A stretch of 64,000 nucleotides of DNA, from positions 19,823,326 to 19,887,325 of the forward strand of contig ML677364.1 of the NCBI GenBank assembly GCA_007922305.1, read 5' to 3'. Within the stretch, counting starts at the first letter, position 1. The number at the start of each line of letters is the position of its first letter. This document shows positions 55,154 through 64,000 of this stretch, one piece after another. Made by a program: the position numbers and the translations under genes. The DNA comes from Dermatemys mawii. Taxonomy: Eukaryota; Chordata; Testudines; Dermatemydidae. The notes under the pieces are model-generated. The model had not been told where the DNA came from, made no database searches, and worked only from the letters and a program-made list of their open reading frames with translations.

Positions 55154-55490
55154 ATCTAGCAGTACATGCCTAGGGAAGAGATTTCTAATAGAGGGCTCTT
55201 TAATCTAACACAGGCATAGGAAAATCCAATGACTGGAAACCAATACTAGACAAATTCAGACTGGAAAAAAGATGCATGTTTTGAACCATGAGGTTAATTA
55301 ATCATTGGAACAATTTAGTAAGGGATGCAGGGAATTTTGTCACTTGAAATCTTTAAATACAGATTAGATTAATTTCTAAAAGAGATGCTTTAGCTCAGAC
55401 AGAAGTTATAGTATTGATGCAGGAATTACACGGCCTTCATTATGTAAGAGATCAGACTGGATGATGATAGCCCCTTCTCACTTCCGAATA
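55154..55490 (+). mobile_element. CR1-type LINE 3' fragment (right of hAT insertion)
   Basis: Continuation of 54,640-54,820: GAAACCAATACTAGACAAAT, AATCATTGGAACAATTTAGT and GATCAGACTGGATGATGATA follow the CR1 3' end order. Confidence 0.7.
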
Positions 55491-56323
55491 TATATTGTGC
55501 TCTTAACTAATATTTATGGTTTGTTCTTTTCCAAAAGCCGATGATCTCTCCTTTTGTATGCCCTTGTCTCTTTCACTTTTGATGTTCTTGTACTCCCCCA
55601 TGCTCTCTCTTCTCTGATTTTATTACATGTTTCAGAAGCCTGCCTCTTCCTGCTCACCTGTGCTCCCTCGGCACAAGGTATTTAGTCCCTTTGCTAAAAA
55701 ATTTATAGGTAATATTATTGCATGATTCCTGACACTTTCCCAAAGGAAGGTTTTATTTTTGCTTTCTCTGATCTTTGACCATATGTAACTTTGCAGATGA
55801 TCAGGTATAGTCTTAGTAGGATTTTTTTTCATGTCTTCCAGGCTAATGCCATTTTCCAATGACCTATTCCACTTCCCATACTGAAAAGAACTTCAGCAGG
55901 ATGGATAGGTTTCACTCTTCATTCTGATTAGTCTCCTCTTGTTTATTTTTTTAAATATAAACTATTATGTAACACTCCTCCCTGAAGTTATCAATTTAAA
56001 AACTGCAGCTTCTGTTGCTTATCAAAGTGCAATCATTGTCATTGTGAAAAAGAATACAATTCTACTCTGAAAAATTACCATGCAAAAATAGTATTTTCTT
56101 TATTTTAGTTGTCCTGTTGCTTATGTGTATTCAGTCAAACCTGTTTAGTTTAGAGGCAGAAAGCACCAGGTGATTGTGGGGCAGGAACTGGAAAGGTGAG
56201 CAATATCTGCAGAATGCTGCTGTAGCTTGTAGCCAGTTGCAGCCCTTTATTGTTAGCTGCTATTGGTAATCCTAATGCTTTTAAAAGGTGTTGATATTGG
56301 TTGTCAAGGCAACGTTCAGACCA
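55491..56323. other. Unassigned intronic sequence
   Basis: No gene or clear element boundary. Confidence 0.35.
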
Positions 56324-56619
56324 GGGGTAGGCAACCTATGGGACGAGCGCCAAAGGCGGCACATGAGCTGATTTTCAGCAGCAGTCATACTGCCCGGGTC
56401 CTGGCCACCGGTCGGAGGGGCTTTGCATTTTGATTTAATTTTAAATGAAGCTTCTTAAACATTTTATTTACTTTACATACAACAATAGTTATAGAGTATA
56501 GACTTATAGAAAGAGACCTTCTAAAAACATTAAAATGTATTACTGGCATGCAAAACTTTAAATTAGAGTGAATAAATGAAGACTTGACACACCACTTCTG
56601 AAAGGTTGCTGACTCCCCG
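56324..56619. mobile_element. hAT-type MITE
   Basis: Ends CAGGGGTAGGCAACCT and AGGTTGCTGACTCCCCG are inverted repeats. Flanks GTTCAGAC (56,316-56,323) and GTTCAATC (56,620-56,627) match at 6 of 8. The 296-bp interior is AT-rich and non-coding. Confidence 0.75.
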
Positions 56620-56634
56620 GTTCAATCCCTACTA

Positions 56635-56906
56635 TGGTGGTTCTCAAACTTTTGAGAACTGCGACCCATTTTTCCTCCTTTGGCTGCCGCGGCGGACCCT
56701 TGTATGTCCGCCGAAAAGCCGCCAAATAAATTACTGCCGCGTTCGGCGGCTTGTCAGTGGACGTGCCGAGCGCTCCCGAAATAGCTCAGCATGTCCGCTG
56801 AAAAGCCGCCGAATGCAGAAGTAATTCATTCGGCGGCTTTTAAGCGGTGGCAGGAGCTCGCGACCCCCCTGGAAGCACTCAGCGACCCCCAGTTTGAGAA
56901 ACCCTG
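56635..56906. mobile_element. hAT-type MITE, adjacent copy of another family
   Basis: Ends TGGTGGTTCTCAAACT and AGTTTGAGAAACCCTG are inverted repeats. Flanks CCCTACTA (56,627-56,634) and ACCTAGTA (56,907-56,914) match at 6 of 8. The interior contains repeated GCCGCCGAA/TTCGGCGGC words (56,709-56,842) forming a second inverted repeat. The TIR family is the one at 2,018-2,243. Confidence 0.75.
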
Positions 56907-56914
56907 ACCTAGTA

Positions 56915-57413
56915 TCTTCCTCTTCCTATTCTCTGGACCTTCCACACTGTGAAAAATCCTCTCTTCCCCTCCTCTTTAGAGCAAAGAAAATCCCGTGTCA
57001 GTGTTCTTAATGGTTGTGTTGTGTGGTTGGATATTGCGAGGTGTCATTGTTGTAATTAGTCTGAATGGGCACACTTCTGAGGGAGTTTGCTAGTTATTTT
57101 TGCATTGTGTTGGCACAGTCCACTTAATAGTTTTCTTAATCTCTCATTAGATTTACAGGATTGCAACTTTAGGTGATTAGTACTGGCACTAGTGGTGAGA
57201 ATCCTCATGTAAAGATAGAATTATTGTGGGTTGGTGTTTGGGTTTATTGAGCCTGCAGAGGTTATCAGTAAGTAGATGGTAAAGGGCTTGGATTCCCAGG
57301 GAGGGCCAATCTCTCACCTAGTAGCTTGTATGGAGCTGGAGGTTTGGTTAGGCTATGGATAGATACAGGCCTTGATTAAGATTGTCCAGGATTTGAGAAT
57401 TGGGATGAGTGGT
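56915..57413. other. Unassigned intronic sequence
   Basis: Nothing recognised. Confidence 0.35.
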
Positions 57414-57976
57414 AGGGTTGCCAACTTTCTAATTGCCGAAAACTGGAAACCCCTGCCCTGTCCCCTGCTCTGCTTCTTCTCTGAAGCCCTACCTTCCCAT
57501 TGGTCACTCTGCTCCCCTCTCCTGGGACTCATGTGCCGCCTGCAGAGCCGGGCTGGGAGGAGTTGATGTGGAGCTTGCCCACCTGCTGAATTCGGACACA
57601 GTGTTTGGGCTATTACTTAGAAAAGGAGAGAGGGCCTGGGGGCAATTGGGGCACAGTGGGGTGGTCAGTCCCTCAAGCAAGGGGCCAGGAGGAATTGTGG
57701 GATGGTTAATCTATATGGAGCAAGGGACAGTGGTGGCACTGTTATCCACCTCTCCACTGGAGGCTAGAGCTTTTGTGTCTGGGAGCCAGTTCTCTCTGTC
57801 AGCAGCTGCCCAGCTCCTCCAGGTAACAGGTGCTGCTCTTCCCTCTTGGTGGGGAGGCTGACTGCAGTTACTCTGGTAACCAACTTTTAGTGTGCTGTCA
57901 GCAGTACTGGCTAGAGACTGCCAGGTCCCCTTTTGGACTGGACTTTCTGGTTGAAAACCAGATACCTGGGAACCCT
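57414..57976. mobile_element. Non-autonomous DNA element, TIR AGGGTTSCCA
   Basis: Starts AGGGTTGCCAACTTTC and ends GATACCTGGGAACCCT. The right side also has TTCTGGTTGAAAACCAGATA, whose inverse is the fragment at 41,307-41,366. Flanking duplications are not readable. Non-coding. Confidence 0.55.
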
Positions 57977-60900
57977 AACTGGGGAGGATGGGGCAAAGGA
58001 CAGTGACAGCTTGGAGTGACTGTTGCTTTGCCTCTCTCATTGTTAAATGGCAGGTTGTGAGTAACTCTGTTGACATTAGTTTCAATCAGTTATAATTGTG
58101 CAAATGAAAGCAATAGATTGGCAGAGGTATAACTGAAGGCCTGATTTAGGTTACTGAGCCTTACTACTGGTGGAGATGCATAAAAAGGAAAAAGCTAGAT
58201 CCCTGCGCGAATACAAAAGGTTATATCCACAGAGCTGTAGGGCTCTAGTGACAACAAGTGAGACCAGCAGGACAACAGGCAGCGACCAGGCCAGAAACCG
58301 CCTAGGGAGCTGTTCCAGAGTGTGGCGGTGTTGCCCCCGGCCCTGCCTACTGGGACAGACACCAGGTTCACCAGCAGTTGTCTTGGTCATACTAGTGTGT
58401 GCATGTGACTTGCACATTCCCAGACAGGAGTCCCATCAATGTCGTACATTTGAGTTCTCATCGGCAGTAGGGGTCATCTGTGTTTTGGAACAAAAGATCT
58501 TGTAAGCATGGGTAACCTTTAGTGAGAGCACTTAATCTTTTTCTGCTAATAGGCATACATAGTTCCTTGCAAACTCCTTTTTTGCCCAGCACATCATGTT
58601 AGTGGAATTTCTTGCTCTCTTTGAAGAGAAACCTTGCTACGCTTTTTCTAGCCCTTAAAAAGTGACAGGTGTCCCAGGGTAGGGTATGTTTGAACAGGGC
58701 CTGAGACTGACTTGCTTCCCTTCCCCCAGGCTAGGTCAAAGTGCTCTTGTCCATCTCGTGTGTGAATCAGGAGTGTTGGCACTTTCTATTTATGTCTGGC
58801 TTTCAAAACCAGGACTTTACTAATAGAACTACTAAAGCAACCCCCAGTGCAAAGCTAAACAAAGTGAATGAGACAAGTGGATAAAATCCATGTCCAGCTA
58901 CAGGAAAAAGAAATCATGTAACAACTCTCAGAAAGTATTCACTGAAGTAAAGAGCTACTGTATAAAAAGTAATAGGAAAAGGTGTCTGTCCTGCTTTGTC
59001 CCAGTGTTTTTCTGTCTTGAGTTTTAAAACTAGTATGTACACATTGTGATAAGGCTAGCACAAAACAAATACATTGTTCTTAATTATTCAGCAGTAGCTA
59101 GTTTCCAATTTAGCTTAATCTGTTTGAATATTTATTTTTAAAAACCTAATTGGTGCATTTTTGGACTTGTATAAAATCTCTACTTCACTTGTAGATGGTT
59201 TAATTGTCACTGAGTATTTTCCATGCGAGTGCTAACCATTTGCTGGGGGCGGGGGCAGGAGAGAGGAAGGCATTAAAGGTCATGGGGAAGTGAAAAGAGC
59301 AAATGAAAGTTCTCTGACATGAGTTTTGGTCTCAGTCCAGCTCCTTGTGGATGTTTTGCAGGTGGTTCTGGGCTGCTCTCTTAAATGTATATTTATAGTC
59401 TTGGCCATGATGGTTCCGACTAGACTCCTTTTAGAGAAGATTTTTTTTATCTGTGCACAGACCCTTGCAAAAGGAAGAAAGCAGGTACACAATCAGCAAG
59501 AGCACCTAGTTTGAAAGGGACAGCTGGCTGGTCCTTTTCTGCCCCTAGGACACTGAGGTGATGGGGCCTGTTGGGACAGAGTGACCTTCTAAATTCTCAA
59601 ACCAAAATATTCCATCTTAGGAGACGGATAGAAGTTCAGGCTGGGTTTTGTGTTACTTGAATCCGTTGGTTATCTCTAATGATATTAGGCCTTTTTTGAC
59701 TAGCTTGTGGCAATCAGTTGCCTAATTTGTCTGTGTCTTGTGACAGAATAAGCTTCTGTTCTCCAGTGAAACTGATGAAAGTGGTTATTACTGAAAGCAT
59801 ACAACTTTCAATACTATTTTCTGTTGTTCGTGGGATTTCTAAGTTTTTTGTGAAAAGTTGCACTGAGTGAGCATGGCAGTTATGTATCCTATGTATAAGT
59901 TTCATGGAATGCTGTCCATTTCTCCCAAGTGCACACTGCTATCTTGTTTTCTACTCCTTCGTATCACTGCATATATTAGCCACTTATTAAGATATACTGC
60001 TTTTTCCCTCAAGTATTCCACGTGCTGCTCAATTTCCTTCTCATAGGTTATCCATCATCCCATTAGTAATGTCTGTTCTATTGGGTAGACTATGGACTAT
60101 AACTTTGTCAGAAAATCTGTGTTTCATTTGAGCAAAACAAAGTGCACTGAACCAAGTAAGTTGTTTTTAAAGAAAATCTAGGGTCTTTTTGAGTTGAGTG
60201 GTCTCAATTTCTATACTTGCTGGGGGAAAGATTGGGAAGACTAACGTAATCTATTTCGTTATGTCAATATTGTCAAGACTATCAAACTTACTCATCCAGT
60301 TCTAGTTATACTAACACATTAACTTGTACGAATACATGCTATGAATCTTGATATAATGACAATCACATAAATATGCAGTGAATGACATTATTGAGCAGAT
60401 AGTAATTGGCTCATGATTATAATTAGCTTGCAGTGAGCTTAGTCACAGAGGGTGGGTTGGAAAATTAATTTAAAAATTAATGTAGAGTACAAAAGATATT
60501 TGTAAGATCATCAGGTTTTACCCATTTTGGTAAGTTAGGTATCACACTTCCAAAGTGACAGATGAATTTGGAGATAATTCAGAGAACACATGGTAACAAG
60601 GTTCTTAAATAAGACTCAAGGGAAAGGGTTAGAATTGGGAGCATAGTCATTCTAAAGAAAAGACTGAGGGAAGACACCGATTTTATAAGTACATAAACAT
60701 TTTTTTAAAAAGAACACTGAGCAATTCTTCCCAACATAAAAATAAAACATGCCTGCCTACCATTACTTTGAGTACTTTGCTTGTATTTACTACCTCTCTT
60801 TTTGTCATTCTTTGCCTCATTTATTTAGATCACCGAGATTGAAAAGTAAAGTAAATTGCTTTCTTTAGGCACCAGGAGGTATGGTAAATTTTAGGGGTGT

Positions 60901-61340
60901 TCGGTTGAATATGAACTTATTCAGTTTAGTGTATCGGTTGCACAGTACATCTTTATAACTTTCTGGTGTTGGTTAGGAAGTTACGGTGTTAAGTGCCACC
61001 TTGTTTTGGGGTTTGTTTTCTTTCCAAATTAATCCTTCTTCTGTTTATCTGATGCAGTATAGATTTGTACTGTTTGTGTCTCAGGCCCAAGCATGTTATG
61101 TTCTTTTGTATGGGGCTGAAGCTGCTATTTGTACTTGATAAATGATATTTCCTTAATAGGGATTGAGAGAGAGAAATATATTCACATGCATATTTGTATT
61201 CACTCCTACACATTTGATTTAGGGCAGGAAACAAGAGGTTGGTTGGTGGTGGTGGATGGTGCTGCCTGTAGCTGCATCAACCTGAAGGATGGTGGCATAG
61301 GCAAGACATTACTTGTTTTTACAGTACTTCAAAATAAGCT
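57977..61340. other. Unassigned intronic sequence
   Basis: AT-rich DNA. No exon, RNA gene or repeat boundary is recognised over this stretch. Confidence 0.4.
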
Positions 61341-61430
61341 AGGACCTTACAATTAAAAAAACACCATGGGTCCTGGCCCAAAGAGTTTACAGTCTAAACA
61401 CGAGACATGACAAGGGAAGATCAAACTAGA
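61341..61430 (-). repeat. L2-type tail fragment, antisense
   Basis: GGTCCTGGCCCAAAGAGTTT followed by ACAGTCTAAACACGAGACAT is the reverse of sequence that precedes the tail seen at 47,506 and 24,895. Confidence 0.4.
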
Positions 61431-61816
61431 GGGAAGTAAAAGGAATTAAATGTTTGGTGGTTCAGCATGTCTTGTTTAATATTTTGTTTTTAAAAGTTTT
61501 ACACTTCAGAAATGACTGTTCCAAGCTGTGGAAAAGAGTGAAATTTAAACAGCATGTTTGCTAAATTAGCTAGATGAGCTTTCTTTCTTCAACATTATTT
61601 ATGGAACAGGAATTCATGTCTCATTACTTAAGTGTTCATAAACAGCTTTTAGTCGAAAAACATTGGATCAAAATTATGCTGTCCAACTGAATGTTAATGC
61701 ACACTTGTGCAAAGATAATGTCTTTGCTCTGACAGATATCTATATTTAACAACTGTTAGATTACTAGATTTGTTTTCAGATGTTTAGAAATTTATTAAGA
61801 TGTTTCTGTATATGCA

Positions 61817-61852
61817 TAATATTTTCCCTGTGTGTTTTCTTGTCTTTTCCAG
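61817..61852 (+). promoter_or_regulatory. Strong splice-acceptor-like site
   Basis: A pyrimidine-rich tract (ATTTTCCCTGTGTGTTTTCT, then TGTCTTTTCC) leads to AG at 61,851-61,852. If joined in phase to the exon at 42,730-42,877, a frame of 27 codons would stay open to TAA at 61,933-61,935. No consensus donor follows within that frame, so this may be a cryptic site. Confidence 0.35.
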
Positions 61853-62709
61853 TGACATCACAATCAATTGCTATGAATGATTGTGGATTATTTCAGTTTC
61901 TCTGTAAAAGGATTGTTGGAACAGTAGAAAGTTAACTTAGATATATGAGTGACTTGAGGTGCTTGAATAGTAAGGAAGACCAAAAGAAGTTGCTTAATAG
62001 GAGAGCCATCTTAAATGAAGAATTTAAGTTTTTGATGTTACATGTTGAAGCATTTCACTGAACAGCCAGCATATATGGTCTACAATACTTTTACTAACTG
62101 TTGTTGCTTATAACATCACTTCTGTCAGTGATGTGCAGTTATCTACCTTCCAGGAGGCTTCCCCTGGCTAGACAAAAAAATGGGCAAGAAAATTTTAAAA
62201 TACAAACTCCCAAGACTCCTGATCCGAATTTAGTGACTTCAGTCTGAGCAAGTCTGAAAAGTTACGTGCAACACAAATTTAATGTTAAGCTGCAGTTAGT
62301 CACTCAGGTTTTGCTTTGTTTTTATGAAAATGGAAACAAAGGCTTGAGAGTCAATGAGTATGTCACCTAAAATAAAAGGTTTAACCACAGAAGCTTAACC
62401 ACAAGCTGACTTAGGAGCCATCACTGCTGTGAAGCACTGCTGCAGAGCTTGGCTGCTGGCTGGGACTTCGCCTAGCTCTAACTGTCACTTGCTCTCTGAA
62501 AGCATGTCTTGTCAAGTGATATAATGATGAAGGGCACTTTTTTTTAAAACAATCACTCATTTAAACATAAAGCAGCAGATGTTGCAGAAGGTTTAAATTC
62601 TATGCGATAAAAAATGACTTGGAGAGTGACTAAGGAAGCTTGTGGGTTTTACAGAAGAGCTGCCGGCACTCCAGCTGCTTGGTCGTAGTATTCTGACATG
62701 GTTATAGAA

Positions 62710-63352
62710 CAGCAGTGGGCAAACTTTTTGGCCCGAGGGCCACATTGGGGTTAAAAATTGTGCGGAGGGCCAGATAGGGAAGGCTGTGCCTCCCGAAACA
62801 GCTTGACCCCGCCCCTTATCCAACCCCCACCCCCTGACTGCCCCCCTCAGAACTCCTGATGCATCCAACCCTGCTCCTTGTCCCCTGATCACCCCTCTGG
62901 AGAGCCCCCCCTCTAACTGCCACCCCAGAACCCCATCCCCATCTAAGACCCCCTGTCTTTGTTCCCTGACTGCCCCATCCCAAGATCACCCCCACCCTAA
63001 CCACCACCCGGGACCCCACCCTCCATCTAAGCCCCCTTGCTTTGTTCCCTGACTACCCCCTCCTGAGATACCACCACCACCCCTCGGGGACCCCACCACC
63101 TAACTCCCCCCCACTTACCTGTGTCAGCCAGGTGCTCCTTGCACTCCACCCAGCCCCCTGGCCAGGGAGCATGGGGCGGGCCTGACCCGGGAGCGCAGGG
63201 ACCTGTGGCATGCCGGGTTTGGCCTGGCCCCCGGCGAGGGAGCGCGGAGCCCAGCAACTCCCTGCGCTCGACCCAGCCCCCGGCCAGGGAGTACAGGGAC
63301 GAGCTCCCAGGCTGGATGAAAATGGCCAGCGGGCCACATATGCCCACCCCTG
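62710..63352. mobile_element. hAT-type element with C-rich tandem interior, complete
   Basis: Left CAGCAGTGGGCA and right TGCCCACCCCTG are inverted repeats (10 of 12). Flanks TTATAGAA (62,702-62,709) and TTATAGCG (63,353-63,360) match at 6 of 8. The interior 62,815-63,110 has degenerate units around TTCCCTGACTGCCCC shared with 7,456-8,061, then a GC-rich part. Frames here are compositional. Confidence 0.8.
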
Positions 63353-63360
63353 TTATAGCG

Positions 63361-64000
63361 TATAAGCTGCTGTGTGTTAAGTTGCAGTAGTGACTTTGGA
63401 AAAGTACATTATTTGTTTACAAATTTGAACCTCCTGAAGCTACAGTCATTTCAGCATGCAGTTCAGTACCTCTGATTTTTAAGTGGTGCGTGCATTGCAG
63501 GGTGGGGAGGGGAGGAAAAGAGCTCTTTGCCTCTTTTGCTGAGTTATGATGTATGCAGAAGCTGTGAATGCGGTATTTTAATGGAAGGTGGGTGTTCCAG
63601 CATATGTTACATTATACTCAAATCATATCTACCCAGTTCTCCCACCCCCAAAAAGATTTTAAAACTGGAGAATTCACAGAAGTATGATGTCACAGATAAC
63701 AAGCAACTAAAACTCAATTGAGGGGAAGAAACGTTCTTATTCACAAATTCTTACTCACAAATGCTTACAACAGGTTTTTTTAACACAGATATAACTCAAA
63801 TTCTTCAAATTGTAGTGTGAAGTGGTGGATCTCTTTGCTCGGCCCAGCCCAATCTCTCACTTTGTCCCTCAGTTAAAGGCATAGCACTCCAAATCTACAT
63901 GAAGTTCTACAGGATACATTTCTGGGTGGAGTATTGAAGACCAGATCTAAAATTCTTGATATTGTGGTTAAAAATGGACTAGTTAGCATTGACAGAAAAG
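63361..64000. other. Unassigned intronic sequence
   Basis: AT-rich DNA with no recognised gene or element. Confidence 0.35.

Larger units (their letters stand above)
42878..64000 (+). other. Intron 1 of the gene starting at 42,730 (partial)
   Basis: After the donor at 42,877/42,878 no further coding exon of the gene is recognised, so intron 1 probably runs past the window end (over 21 kb). The first 400 bp are still CpG island; the remainder is repeat-rich. Strong acceptor-like sites exist, for example at 61,851-61,852, but none leads to a convincing exon. Confidence 0.6.

Noticed and set aside
61853..61935. Exon 2 of the gene beginning at 42,730
   Set aside because: The encoded residues (starting VTSQSIAMND) do not resemble what I recall after the TMEM131 signal peptide, and no donor follows before the stop. 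Kept only as a cryptic-site finding.

Overview
This window looks like nuclear DNA of a reptile, most likely a cryptodiran turtle. It is AT-rich, intron-like or intergenic sequence packed with old interspersed repeats typical of turtle genomes: CR1 LINEs in both orientations, a tRNA-derived SINE with a CR1-like tail, Penelope-like (PLE) retroelements with GIY-YIG endonuclease coding, a decayed DIRS element with tyrosine recombinase, an R2-like reverse transcriptase scrap, a PIF/Harbinger transposon with its MITEs, many short hAT-type elements, Tc1/mariner-like elements, MIR and L2-type remnants, and LTR-like blocks. There is no prokaryotic organisation. The species call is inferred from repeat families I recognise from memory; no search was run.

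Layout: 1-42 kb holds no cellular gene I can support. It is a mosaic of repeats, several nested: an LTR-like block at 8.8-11.3 kb interrupted by a hAT element and a PLE; a PLE with an inverted 5' arm at 19.9-21.6 kb; an L2-type LINE at 24-25 kb; a 10-N assembly gap at 25,862-25,871; stacked Harbinger-type MITEs at 28.6-29.9 kb; and a Harbinger element with two convergent broken reading frames at 34.7-37.1 kb.

At about 42.1-43.3 kb lies a strong CpG island with two YY1-type motifs, a CCAAT box and a CRE half site. It carries the only convincing host coding sequence: a first coding exon on the + strand (42,730-42,877) encoding 49 residues that end in a signal-peptide-like segment, followed by a consensus splice donor in phase 1. 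The peptide resembles the start of TMEM131, offered tentatively. The rest of the window (42,878-64,000) would be intron 1, again full of repeats: CR1, DIRS (51.0-54.5 kb), Harbinger-type MITEs and hAT elements. One strong splice-acceptor-like site occurs near 61,852.

The most informative structures are transposon boundaries readable directly from the sequence: 12-13 bp target-site duplications around PLE copies, TTA duplications around Harbinger-type elements, and 8-bp duplications around hAT elements. I found no convincing evidence of an undescribed biological system; the findings are mostly transposon structure and promoter architecture.
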